Below, one piece after another: positions 24,911-36,173 of a DNA stretch of 64,000 nt. The stretch lies in NCBI GenBank assembly GCA_028274465.1, contig CM051456.1, forward strand, positions 8,805,545-8,869,544, given 5' to 3'. The DNA comes from Plantago ovata. Its lineage: Eukaryota > Streptophyta > Magnoliopsida > Lamiales > Plantaginaceae. The position numbers and the translations under genes were made by a program. The stretch's first letter is position 1. Every line of letters begins with the position of its first letter. The notes below the pieces were generated by a model. It did no database searches. It saw nothing but the letters and a program-made list of their open reading frames with translations, and was not told the origin of the DNA.

Positions 24911-25035
24911 ATAAAACATGCTTAGTTTATAGACAATAATTAGTAGTAGTAGCATTATATATTGTATATTGTAGACGTGTACCATCATATAAAACATGCT
25001 TAGTTTTTGAGACGTGTAGAGGTGTACCATCATAT
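24911..25035 (+). promoter_or_regulatory. Duplicated blocks just upstream of MFS copy 1
   Basis: ATAAAACATGCTTAGTTT occurs at 24911-24928 and 24989-25006, and GTGTACCATCATAT at 24977-24990 and 25022-25035. The last copy ends 6 bp before the first in-frame ATG at 25042. This is either a duplicated promoter/leader or a repeat that brought an extra upstream ATG. It favours the family-conserved ATG at 25075 (MKSE) as the main start. Confidence 0.5.
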
Positions 25036-25041
25036 ATCCGG

Positions 25042-26791
25042 ATGACGCTTGCAACATCGGAGATGAAGAAGAAGATGAAGTCGGAGATGTTAACTTTGGT
25101 TCTTGTAAATCTTGCCGGTATAATGGAACGTGCGGACGAGTCCTTGTTGCCTGCAGTTTACAAGGAAGTCGGAGAGGCGCTCAACGCGGACCCCACGCAG
25201 CTCGGTTCGCTCACCCTCTACACATCTATAGTTAAGTCCTTGTGCTTTCCGCTTGCTGCATACCTTGCTGTTCGCCATAACCGCACCCATGTCATCGCCC
25301 TTGGTGCCTTCCTCTGGGCTGCTGCCACTATCCTTGTCGCCATGTCATCAACTTACCTTGAGGTACTTAGATGTTATGAGAATCTAGCCTAATTAGTACC
25401 ACTCAGACTCGTTAATGCTTGAGCTCAACTTGATTCATCATAAAGTTCTCGAGTTCCAGCTGTGTTTAATGCTCGTTTAGCAAACTAGTCGGGTTAGTTT
25501 AGACTCCTTAAGGCCTATTTACATGTGCTATTTTAGTTAATCCATGTACTATATGTATAATAGGTAGCAATATCTAGAGGCCTGAACGGTATTGGCCTTG
25601 CAATAGTCATTCCGGCAATGCAGTCCCTTGTTGCAGACTCCACGGATGACAGTAACCGGGGCACAGCATTTGGGTTGCTGCAACTAACCGGAAGCTTAGG
25701 CTCCATTATTGGAGGATTTTTTACGGTCCTCCTAGCATCATCCTCATACATGGGAATCCCTGGTTGGAGGGTCGCTTTCCACCTAGTTGGACTATTGAGC
25801 ATCGTTATTGGCATTTTAGTCCGGTTCTTTGCCAAAGATCCACGCTATTTCAATAAAGATGGTACCGTGAAGGTCAAAGCTCCTGGCAAATCTTACAAAG
25901 AAGAAGTGAGTGAATTGATCGAGGAAGCAAAATCGGTTATACAAGTGCCCTCGTTCCAGATACTGGTAGCACAGGGTGTTTCAGGATCGTTCCCTTGGTC
26001 GGCTCTTTCATTTGCACCAATGTGGTTGGAACTCATGGGGTTCTCTAATACAACCACCGCGTATATTTGGACTATGTTTAATATTTCTACTTCGGTTGGA
26101 GGATTTTTTGGTGGGATGATGGGTGATTTTGTTGCTAAATGGTTGCCAGATTCTGGGCGAATTATCTTGTCCCAGATAAGCTCTGCTTCAGCCATACCTT
26201 TAGCTGCGATTCTGCTGTTGGGGTTACCGGATGATGCTTCTACTGCAGCAATACACAGTCTGGTGTTCGTTTCCATGGGATTGTTCATCTCCTGGAATTG
26301 TCCAGCAACTAACAAGTATGTACTCGTATCTCTTATCTAAAATGTTGTGTGGAATTGATCCGAATATTTCATAACTTGACTGCTGAATACCGTATAACTT
26401 TCAATACAGTCCAATATTTGCAGAAATAGTTCCAGAGAAAGCTCGAACGAGCATCTATGCTTTGGATCGGTCCTTTGAGTCGATACTAGCTTCATTTGCA
26501 TCTCCACTAGTTGGGATATTAGCTCAACATGTCTATGGCTATAAACCTGTTGAAGAGGCATCAGCAGACAGAGAAAACGCAGCATCACTTGGTAAAGCAC
26601 TCTACACCGCAATAGGTATCCCGATGGCAATCTGCTGCCTCATCTATTCATTTCTATATTGTACATATCCGAGGGACAGGTATCGAGCAAGAATGAATGC
26701 TCTAATCGTATCAGAAGTGCAGCATGTAGATGAAGAAAATTCTGGGGCTGTTGAAGAATACTCGCAAAGGCTATTATCAAATCATACATGA
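25042..26791 (+). CDS. MFS transporter, UNE2-like family, tandem copy 1 (intact)
   Basis: Exons 25042-25362, 25564-26315 and 26410-26791 join as phase 0 then phase 2, giving 484 residues from the first ATG or 473 from the family-conserved MKSE start at 25075. The protein has the usual two six-helix bundles of the major facilitator superfamily. The N half has VLVNLAGIMERADESLLPAV (helix 1) and YLAVRHNRTHVIALGAFLWA (a degenerate loop 2-3 motif A). The middle exon has NRGTAFGLLQLTGSLGSIIG and GIPGWRVAFHLVG. The C half has a better motif A, GGMMGDFVAKWLPDSGR. Exon 3 starts NPIFAEIVPEKARTSIYALD and ends in an acidic cytosolic tail. The family, as I recall, includes Arabidopsis At1g78130 (UNE2). 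The substrate is unknown and cannot be read from sequence. It is the first of five tandem copies and no lesion is visible. Confidence 0.92.
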
Positions 26792-27802
26792 GGTGACAGT
26801 ATCTCAAATCATCGGCCTTTTTCAATGTGATTTTTCATGATCAGGAAGACATTTCTAAGCAGGTTAATTATATGACTGAAAGACTTGACAAATGTACACA
26901 GAAGCACCAGTTATCTTACATCTTATCTCAAATTCTCGGCCTTCTGTTCATCTATATATGTAGTAGAGTTTCGTAGTTCTATTCTGATATACTGTAATTG
27001 TAGTGTACAGATTCTTCCCCGGTTGCCTACTGCTCTGCATCATCATCAGAACATGGGCCAATTTGGTCATACTGAGCAGTCGGCCTGGAACCTTCGGTTC
27101 TAGAACCATATGGAACTGACAGTTCCACAATCATATGGAATCGAAAACCAGCGGTTTTGGAACTGAAACCAGAGATTTACATAATCATAGATTCATAACA
27201 TTATCTCAGTAACAACAATTATATGAGAAATAGAATTCATGTGAAGTCCTACATTGTTGGAACTCAGGACAATAAAATCTGTAAAATTTGTCCAATACCC
27301 CCAATCTGTAGCAAACCTGTGATTCTTTCTGTTGGTTCTTACTTCTTAGATATGACTTTTGACAAGAAGTGGTACCAGCTGCCAATCAACATCAGGATAT
27401 ATTTGTAGGACCAATGAATTTGGAACTTGGAAGTACATTTATCTTTGATTTTTTCAAATTGATTCAAAATAAATACTACTCCTATATGTGTATACAGTAT
27501 ATAGTCAACTGCTATCAACGTCCATAACCTGTTGCTGTTACTTCCTGAATATTGATCGTCATCCTCATCTTCAATTCTCCTCTCACCATTAAAGTAATAA
27601 TCACTGTTGTAATTAATTGACCAAGAAAAATATTAGCCTAATCAACATGAAGTAGTATTCTAATGCAATGTGTTCCAGGCTTTGCTTGTAATATAGTATC
27701 GAAACTGATTGCCCCCTTTATAAATCAACTGAAGACACAATTCATTCACAATATATCCCTCCTGTAGTCAACTTCCAACAAGCATCCCACTTGTCTGCAG
27801 AG
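26792..27802. other. Spacer between MFS copies 1 and 2
   Basis: Holds the 3' flank of copy 1 and the promoter of copy 2. Around 27080-27170 there are repeated TTCGGTTC, CATATGGAA and GGTTTTGGAAC words in both orientations, possibly a hAT-derived relic. No gene was recognised. Confidence 0.4.
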
Positions 27803-29453
27803 ATGAAGCCAGAGACATTGACTTTAGTCCTTGTGAATTTTGCCGGGATTATGGAACGGGCCGACGAATCTCTGTTGCCGGCTGTTTATAAGGAAGTTGG
27901 TGAGGAGCTGCATGTTGATCCCACAGCCCTCGGCTCGTTAACACTGTTCCGGTCCATTGTGCAGGCAGTTTGTTACCCGATAGCTGCCTACCTTGCCGTG
28001 CGCCACAACCGAGCACACGTTATTGCGCTGGGGGCGTTCCTGTGGGCTGCTGCCACTTTTCTTGTAGCTATTTCTTCCACTTATCTTGAGGTATGAATAC
28101 AAGTTTCGTTGCTAGCTTTTTTTTCTTGGCGGTTATAAATAGTTGCATATTCAGTGTCTAGGATTGCTGTTTGATGTTCTACATAGGTGGCAATATCCAG
28201 AGGTCTGAACGGCATTGGGCTAGCAATAGTTGTCCCAGCAATTCAGTCCCTAGTTGCAGATTCAACAAATGATAGTAACCGGGGGACTGCATTCGGGTGG
28301 CTACAGTTGACAGGGAGCTTAGGTTCCATCATTGGTGGATTAGTTACCGTCCTCCTAGCATCCTCGTCTTTCATGGGAATTCCCGGCTGGAGAGTTGCTT
28401 TCCACATAGTAGGACTACTAAGTGTTGTGGTTGGCCTATTAGTTCGTTTTTTCGCCAATGATCCTCGTTTTTCTGACAGAGATGGTACGATCAAGGATGG
28501 CTCACCGCCCAAATCCTTGAAGGAAGAAGTGGAGGAATTGCTCAAGGTATCAAAAGCGGTTTTGAAAGTGCCATCTTTCCAAATATTGGTAGCGCAGGGT
28601 GTTTCAGGGTCGTTCCCTTGGTCGGCTCTTTCATTTACGACTATGTGGTTGGAGTTAATGGGATTCTCACATCAGACAACAGCGTTTATTTGGACTATGT
28701 TCCAAGTTTCTCAAGCACTTGGAGGCTTGTTTGGTGGGAAGATGGGTGATTTCGTTGCCAAACGTTTGCCAAGTACTGGGAGGATTATGTTGTCACAGAT
28801 AAGCTCTGGGTCGGCTATACCTTTAGCCGCGATTCTAATGCTGGGATTGCCTAATGACCCTCCCGTAGCAGTAACCTACGGTTTGGCATTCGTTATCATG
28901 GGACTGATCATCTCATGGAACGCTCCTGCTACTAACAAGTACTCATCCACAAACTGTTACCTGTTTGTTAATCAAGTCTATCTATTTACATTTCTGATAT
29001 TTCATTTTCTGTTCGTGCAGTCCAATATTTGCAGAAATTGTTCCAGAAAAATCTAGAACAAGCATCTACGCTCTGGACAGGTCGTTTGAGAACATACTAG
29101 CTTCGTTTGCAGCACCAACTGTTGGAATATTAGCACAACGCGTCTTTGGCTATAAACCTGTCGAAGAGGGAGCTGAAACAGATAGAGAAAACGCAGCAGC
29201 ACTTGGGAAAGCGCTTTATACATCCATAGCTATCCCAATGGCAATCTGCTGCACCATCTATTCGTTTCTGTATTGTACATATCCACGGGACAGGGATCAA
29301 GCGAGAATGGATGCCCTAGTCGAATCAGACGTGCAATCTGTGGAAGACGAAAATTCTGGTGCCACTGAAGAATACTCACCTGTTCGCGTTTCTGTATTTA
29401 CTCAACGTGGTGATGCTGATTTTGAGCAGGGATTATTGTCTCAAGAGAGGTGA
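27803..29453 (+). CDS. MFS transporter, UNE2-like family, tandem copy 2 (intact)
   Basis: Exons 27803-28090, 28187-28938 and 29021-29453 give 490 residues with the same phases and the same 752-nt middle exon as copy 1. The start is ATG at 27803 (MKPETLTLVLVNFAGIMERA), aligned with MKSE in the paralogues; the nearest upstream in-frame triplets are not ATG. The C-terminal tail is longer than in copy 1 and reads SVEDENSGATEEYSPVRV, then ends FEQGLLSQER, a dileucine-type acidic end. The C-half motif A is GGKMGDFVAKRLPSTGR. The introns are short (96 and 82 nt). It is probably a membrane carrier of unknown substrate, and no lesion is visible. Confidence 0.92.
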
Positions 29454-29981
29454 CATATACATATGTAAAATAAGTTAAGCCATGCTGCACCAGATAATTC
29501 TTAATAAAGCATGTACAGTATAATACTCATCGTAATAATTAGTGAAAAATAAAAGAAAAAGAGAAAGGGATGGCTACTAAAAATGCCAAGAATGTCTTAG
29601 GATATTTATACAAGGAATTGTAATCTCAACCCAAATATAATTGTTGGTTCTTTGTAATCTTGTACTATAATATTACAATGATTTACAGAATATATTTCAA
29701 TTACATGATAAAATGAGGTATACTTTTTTTTTTTTAATGGTAGCTCACTAGCTCCTCTCATGTTAAGAGACTTATGCAGTTCTAAGTGAACTTTATTGTA
29801 TTCTAATTCAAATGACATTGTAGACTTGTAGTTATCTTGACATGATTAAATTAAACTGAATAAAATACATGACATGCTGCTGGTTTATATGATCATGTAT
29901 CTCACGTATGAGTATTATAGGCTTACAAAATCACAGAAAAGACAGTTCATTTGCAGACAGAACATCACAATCCTTCCCAAC
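29454..29981. other. Spacer between MFS copies 2 and 3
   Basis: AT-rich 3' flank and promoter region, with a T-tract at about 29724-29738. No additional feature is visible. Confidence 0.4.
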
Positions 29982-31803
29982 ATGCATCCAGAGATGAAAT
30001 CTGAGATATTGACCTTAGTTCTTGTGAATTTAGCAGGGGTAATGGAACGAGCTGATGAAGCTTTGTTGCCCGCTGTGTACAAGGAAGTTGGCGACGATCT
30101 GCACGTGGATCCTACCGCCCTCGGCTCCTTGAATCTGTTCTGCTCCATTGTGCAGACAGCGTGTTACCCACTAGCTACTTACCTTGCTGTGCGCCACAAC
30201 CGTGCACACATCATATCCCTTGGCTCCTTCATGTGGGCCACGGCAACTTTTCTTGTTGCTCTTTCATCCACTTATCTCCAGGTACTATTTGCATCTCGGT
30301 TTCTTTACTCAACTTTTGTTCTGTCTAAAGTTTCAATGATCACATGCCATGTTCTTATAGTAACAAGCATAAAACTCCAATTTGTTATCCGAACTGTGCA
30401 CGGAAGATAGATGTATTGCATTTTCTGATTTTAGAGTGGTTGTTCGTTGCGAGACAGGGTGATATATAGGGTGTCATTGCCTTAGAAAAAGGCCTATTAA
30501 GTTATGCTGCATTTAACTGTTTCATCTTCTTTATAGGTGGCAGTATGTAGAGGCCTGAACGGTATAGGCCTTGCAATAGTCATCCCAGCAATGCAATCCC
30601 TTGTTGCTGATTCAACCGATACCAGTAACCGTGGCACTGCATTTGGATTGCTACAATTAACTGGCAGCTTAGGTTCAATCATCGGTGGATTTGTTACTGT
30701 TCTCTTAGCATCCTCCTCGTACATGGGAATCCCTGGCTGGAGGGTTGCTTTCCACTTAGTTGGACTATTGAGTGTTGTTATTGGTATATTAGTTTGGTTC
30801 TTTGCTAAAGATCCTCACTATTTTGAGAAAGACGGTACCACTAAGGATAGAGCAGAACCAAAATCATTTAAACAAGAAGTGCACGACTTGGTCGAGGACG
30901 CAAAAGCAGTTTTACAAGTGCCCTCGTTTCAGATACTGGTAGCACAAGGTATTGCAGGATCATTCCCTTTGTCAGCTCTTTCATTCGCGACAATGTGGCT
31001 GGAGTTGATGGGATTCTCTAACCAGACAACAGCGTTTCTTGGGACAATGTTTAATGTTTCTTTATCTGTTGGAGGATTGGTTGGTGGGATCATGGGTGAT
31101 TTTGTTGCTAAACGGTTACCTGATTCTGGGAGGATTATTCTGGCACAGATAAGTTCGGGTTCAGGTATACCTTTAACCGCGATTCTGCTGTTGGGATTGC
31201 CTAATGATCCTCCGGTAGGAGTAGCATACGGTTTGGTGTTTGTTATCAGTGGATTGATGATCTCATGAAGCGTTGCTGGTGCTATCAAGTACTTACATAT
31301 CCCTAAACCATTTGTACAACATTAACAAGTATGTTTTTGTTTTCCTGAGTTTTATTTGCCTTTCGTGCAGTCCAATCTTTGCAGAAATAGTTCCAGAAAA
31401 ATCTCGAACAAATACCTATGCATTGGACAGGTTTTTCGAGTCCATCCTATCGTCATTTGCAGCACCAATAGTTGGGATCTTAGCAGAACAAGTCTATGGC
31501 TATAAACCTGTTGACGACGGAGCTGCAACAGACAGAGAAAATGCAGCAGCACTTGGTAAAGCACTTTATACAGCTGTAGGTATCCCAACAGTAATCTGCT
31601 GTGTGTTCTATTAGCTTTTGTATTGTACATATCCGAGGGACAGGGATCGAGCCAGAATGGATGCTCTAGTTGAATCAGACGTGCAACCTGAGGAGGGCAA
31701 AATTTCTAGTGCCATTGAAGAATACTCACCAGTTCATGCTCCTGCATTTACTCAACACGGTGATGGGGATTATGAACAAGGATTATTGTCTCATGAGAGG
31801 TGA
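29982..31803 (+). pseudogene. MFS transporter, tandem copy 3, two nonsense codons
   Basis: Exons 29982-30281, 30537-31288 and 31371-31803 keep the lengths and phases of copies 1 and 2 (752 nt and 433 nt for exons 2 and 3) and all splice sites, so the gene was recently functional. Two in-frame stops interrupt it. TGA at 31266-31268 replaces the tryptophan of the conserved SWNAPATNN segment at the end of exon 2. TAG at 31612-31614 replaces the serine of CTIYSFLYC in exon 3. The first stop would remove the last part of the C-terminal bundle and the tail. Residues just after it have also drifted (SVAGAIN versus NAPATNN). There is no frameshift. Its closest visible relative is copy 2, with which it shares the EEYSPV and FTQ..GD..YEQGLLS tail. 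A truncated product of about 344 residues could still be made from the intact first part. Confidence 0.85.
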
Positions 31804-32274
31804 TAACATAAAGTCATAAGTTTCAGGCTATGTATGTTTGCACAAGAAAATTATTAATACAGCATGTATTCCTTTCCGTCTCTCTGCCTGTATATATAAG
31901 GAATTGTAATTTCACAATTTAAATTTATTTGCAAAGATTAGTAAGATTTGCTAAATGTGGAATTGGAAACATACCAAAACTTGGAGGAAAATTAAATAAA
32001 GAGAAAGTCTGCCTAATTGTTTATAACCATATCTAACCAAATCATTTTAATCTCACTTTTCTCTTGTAAAGATCTCCAACATTGTTGGGACAAGAATAGA
32101 TTAGATCTATTAAACCAAACAATCTGAAGCTGAGTTTCTCACTTTCAAGACCACGAAACGAACAGTAATTTCTTTCCCATATAGCTGGTCTTCTTCAGGT
32201 TCCTTTTGTGTTTAAGGCTCTTTCCTGTCAATTAAGGACACTACCATTCAAGACACTTAGTCTTGACACAAAAT

Positions 32275-32410
32275 TACTAGCACTAACAAAGAATAATAAG
32301 GAATTTACGTGGTTGGTTCAATCGTAAATGATCCACATCCACCACGGAAAAAGCAGCAGAGATATTAACTGAATTTATGACTGAATAAACAGATACAAGA
32401 GCAACATGTT
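32275..32410. mobile_element. Possible LTR-retrotransposon fragment (fossil)
   Basis: TTTACGTGGTTGGTTCAATC followed by CCACATCCACCACGG resembles a stretch common in plant Copia-type LTRs. It is a short, isolated and broken piece with no paired terminal repeat in view. The identification is weak. Confidence 0.2.
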
Positions 32411-32511
32411 TGGCTGTAAACTTGACTTGTGGGTTTTGAGACTTTTGAGATGCTTTTGGGATAACTATCTTGCAAAAACCATAAGTTTACTTTAGAGCCA
32501 AACATGTTGGA
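32402..32511. repeat. Inverted repeat
   Basis: CAACATGTTTGGCTGTAAACTT on the left (first 20 bases paired best) is met by the inverse of AAGTTTACTTTAGAGCCAAA with CATGTTGG on the right. The arms are about 25 bp and the loop about 60 bp. It may be a small MITE. Confidence 0.5.
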
Positions 32512-32967
32512 GATGTTTGTAATTAACCAGTAAGGATCAAGTTGATCAATTGAGTACTTGAGTGATTGTTAGTAACTGCTACATTCAGTTTAACCACTTG
32601 CAATTTTGTCTATAGCTAAACACAACTTGGCCACCCAAGTTTCCAAATTATATGTTGACCGTTCCTCCTCTCTAGAAGACTTAAAAAAATCCCATAAAGT
32701 CTTCAATATCCCATGTATAGAAGAAGTTATTGCTGTGGAGCTTGTTGGTTGGTCATCTTCCTTTTTAAGCCATAAAAAAAAATTAAAAAATATTTAATTA
32801 AAAAAAAGGAGGAAACTGGGGAGAAGGTATATTAGCCACAGAAAAATAGAGAAAAAGGAAGGACTTCCAGTGAAGTCAACATGAGGAGATGCAATGCATA
32901 ATAGTATACTCCATAAAACACCATGTATCCTCTTTACTGCTAACTGTACGTATTAGCAGTGACAGGG

Positions 32968-35044
32968 ATGAAATCGGAGACGTTAACTCTAGTTCTGATC
33001 AATCTCGCCAATGTTTTGGAAAGTGCTGATGAATCTCTCTTGCCAGCCGCCAGGGGTTTATAGAGAAGTAGGCTTGGCTTTGCATGCCGATCCAACTCGC
33101 CTCGGCTCACTAACTCTCTACAGATCAATAGTACAGTCTTCCTGTTACCCACTCGCTGCTTATCTTGCCGTCCGTCACAACCGCACCCACGTCATCGCTC
33201 TTGGAGCATTTCTCTGGGCTGCCGCTACTTTCCTCGTCGCCATTTCCTCTACTTTTACTCAGGTACTCCAATGATCTACTTACTCCACTGCAGTGCTATC
33301 ATATTTTCCACATATCTAGTAATCATCCGATTTTTTAGGTGGTTTACGTTGAGTTTTAGGATCGGAGGTTGGTACGGTGTGTTGTTTGATTTAGTGGTAT
33401 TACGACAATAAATTTGTGAGATAAAATTGTGACAAAAAATTTAAAGGTTATCTAAAAAACCTGAAGAAAAGGTAACCCGAATACTAATAAATATCTTTTG
33501 GTGGTTTCATTTTACATAGCTAGCGATTGCTAGAGGCCTGAATGGGATTGGTTTAGCAATATTTGCGCCAGCAATTAAGTCCCTAATTGCGGACTCAACA
33601 GATGATAGTAACCGGGGCAGTGCTTTCGGATGGCTGTCATTCACAGGGGGCTTAGGTTCCATCCTTGGCGGATTTATTTCTGTCCTGATGGCTTCTACAG
33701 CATTCATGGGGATACCTGGTTGGAGAGTCGCTTTACACCTGGTAGGAATGCTAAGTGTTATTATCGGTATTTTAGTTCGCCTCTTCGCCAAAGATCCTCG
33801 CTTTTTTTACAGTGACGTTACCATGAAGGATCCAACTCCAAGTAAATCTTTCAAGGAAGAAGTGAAGGAATTGTGGAAGGAATCAAAAGCAGTTATAAAA
33901 GTTCCATCCTTCCAAGTTTTGGCTGCGCAGGGTGTGTTTGGATCATTTCGTGGGAAGTCACTGTCATTTGCGCCAATGTGGTTGGAGCTGATGGGGCTCT
34001 CTCATAAGACAACAGCAGTTATTTGGACTGTGGTTGGAGCTGATGGGGCTCTCTCATAAGACAACAGCAGTTATTTGGACTATGTATATTGTTGCTACGT
34101 CGCTTGGAGCATTACTTAGTGGTTGCCTGGGAGATTTTTTTGCTAAACGGCTGCCAAACGTGGGTAGGATTATTTTGTCTCAGATAAGTGCTGGTTCTTC
34201 TATACCTTTAGCCGCTATTCTCTTGCTACGATTGCCTGATGATCCTTCTGCTTCGCTAATGCATGGTTTAGTGATCTTCGTCATGGGATTGGTTACTTCT
34301 TGGAATGGTCCTGCTACTAACAAGTGTGTATCCTAAACCCATTGATTTTTTTTCCATCTAGTATAATCAACTGAACTTACTTGAACTGAACTTATCTAAA
34401 CTTGCCTGATTAAGCAGATGCCAGATCTTAAATTCCAAATGAGTTGGCCATTTGATTAAATATCGCATGTTTGAAAGAAAGAAGTTGATCATTTAACTAT
34501 TTTAACAGTCTACTTGTATATTTCGTGCGTGCAGTCCATATTTGCAGAGATAGTTCCAGAGAGAGCTCGTACAATCATCTATGCTATGGATCTATTCTTT
34601 GAGTCCATACTAGCTTCATTCGCACCCCCAATTGTTGGGATATTAGCACAACAAGTTTATGGCTATAAACCTATCGCAGAGGGATCCACAAGCTCAAAAA
34701 GGATTGAAACTGATAGAGAAAACGCTGCATCACTTGGTAAAGCACTTTACACTACAATAGCCATCCCAATAGCAATTTGCTGCACCATCTATTCGTTTTT
34801 ATATTGTACTTATCCAAGGGACAGAGATCGAGCAAGAATGGATGCCCTGATAGAATCAGAAATGCAGCAAATAAAAGAAGGAAATTTCACTGCCATTGAC
34901 GAATATGCACCACTTCATGTATCTGTACGTGCTGATGATGAAAGTGGTAAGGAGAGAAGTATCGCGGATATTCATTATTGTGCATATGGTAGTTTTGATT
35001 TTGATGAGAACGATGAGCAGAGGCTATTATCACCAGACTTGTAA
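32968..35044 (+). pseudogene. MFS transporter, tandem copy 4, three frame-disrupting indels
   Basis: Exons 32968-33262, 33520-34323 and 34535-35044 correspond to those of copy 5, its closest relative. Three changes break the frame. Exon 1 has a 7-bp duplication (CCGCCAG near 33045-33058), making it 295 instead of 288 nt and leading to TAG soon after. Exon 2 has a perfect 52-bp tandem duplication (unit at 33979, repeated at 34031), making it 804 instead of 752 nt. The start of exon 3 lacks one A relative to the others (TCCATATTTGC versus TCCAATATTTGC). Exon 2 also starts CTAGCG where the others start GTAGC or GTGGC. Between lesions the frames remain open and similar to copy 5, so the damage is recent. 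Exon 3 keeps the extended SSKRIETDRENAA insert seen in copy 5. Confidence 0.88.
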
Positions 35045-35270
35045 TTTCACCTTCAATGGTGAACAGAATATTGATTATTGAAAGATTGTAACTGAATGAT
35101 TACAGAAGATAATGAACAAACTAGCCTAATTAGTTTAGAACAGAATGCCAACTCAAGGTAACTTCTATGTACAACTAATTTAGCTTAACGTACAACTCTA
35201 ATCCCTAAACTGTGTAAAGTCGGCTCATTAATTCTACGCTTAATCCGTAGATTCTTCAGGCTGTACTGGT

Positions 35271-35386
35271 TCACAAGACTCGGCATTATCAGATAAGTCA
35301 TAAGCTTCATTGGATGATATATACGTGCGATTTTTGTTCTAGCTAGTGCCATTGAAGAATACTCGCCAGTTCGTGTTTCAATATTT
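35271..35386 (+). pseudogene. Mosaic of MFS 3'-end remnants downstream of copy 4
   Basis: 35271-35341 matches the 3' end of copy 5 (ACTCGGCATTATCAGATAAG, then TCATA and the following 3' flank down to TTTGTTCTA). 35343-35386 matches an internal part of exon 3 of copies 2 and 3 (CTAGTGCCATTGAAGAATAC). Two fragments from different sublineages are thus abutted, about 230 bp after the present stop codon of copy 4. This indicates unequal exchange or a lost further copy. Confidence 0.65.
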
Positions 35387-36015
35387 TCAATTCAGTACTC
35401 TTGGTACCCATGTACCACTGATGTGAAGCTTCGGGTCTATCTATACTATAAAAAGAGGGTTACAAGTTTAATGCACCAATAATATACTTATTGGTGAATC
35501 TTATATGTATGTGGAATCTACATGTGTCTTGATGGTGCATTACACCTAAATTTAGCATGAAATAAACTATGACAAATATGTTATCTTTTTTTCGGATTTT
35601 GACACATGTTCCAAAAATAGGATGGTCCTCATTTTAATAATGTGTCAACAATAAAATTTTGTTTGTGCCAAAAATCAAATTTGGACACATGTTCCTCATT
35701 TTAATAGTGACAAAATTTTGCGAAATATCATCTATCTTTCAAGTTTAGAAAATATATATGAGTAATGTTCTCAAGTAAAACAGTAGTTGTGAAAAGAATG
35801 AATATAGTATGTTATCTTACGTCCTCTTAAAATTCCATCGGTTGATATTTTTCACAAATTATAAAAAAATCTAATAAAATATAGGTATATACAAATGGGG
35901 GATGGTAAGAACTGATGAAGTGTGACAAATTTGTAAATAAATTTGCGTTTGTAACAAATAATGTTTTGTTCATTAATTTTGAATTTTGTTGCAATATTTT
36001 CAAATACACACATTA
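35387..36015. other. Intergenic between MFS copy 4 and SABATH gene A
   Basis: AT-rich with a repeated phrase, GACACATGTTCC, near 35600 and 35684. No gene was recognised. Confidence 0.4.
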
Positions 36016-36074
36016 GCGGTCCAGTGTACCGACCTGCCCCTAGTAAGCTAGTACCCCATTTCGCTCTATAAATA
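36016..36074 (+). promoter_or_regulatory. Conserved promoter block and TATA box of SABATH gene A
   Basis: GCGGTCCAGTGTACCGACC at 36016 recurs almost exactly upstream of SABATH gene B (51029). A TATA element, CTATAAATA, follows at 36066-36074, about 100 bp before the start codon. The surrounding 60 bp (GAATTTTGTTGCAATATTTTC and on) is also conserved between the two genes. Confidence 0.65.
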
Positions 36075-36173
36075 CATATCAGGAGTATCGACACTAAAAC
36101 ACATTCAAAAGTTTCCTTCAAATTCATTTTGTTTCTCTCTTTATTTTCACCACAAAGATCCTTAGATAGATTA

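Larger units (their letters stand above)
31804..32967. other. Spacer between MFS copies 3 and 4 with repeat relics
   Basis: Contains a fossil fragment at about 32275-32410, an inverted repeat at 32402-32511 and purine-rich AT tracts near 32760-32860. No gene was recognised; a frame at 32606-32797 has no support. Confidence 0.4.

Noticed and set aside
25893-26315. Antisense frames in MFS exon 2 (also 30929-31288, 28243-28545, 59238-59507)
   Set aside because: They recur at the same place in every MFS copy because the sense strand is conserved coding sequence.
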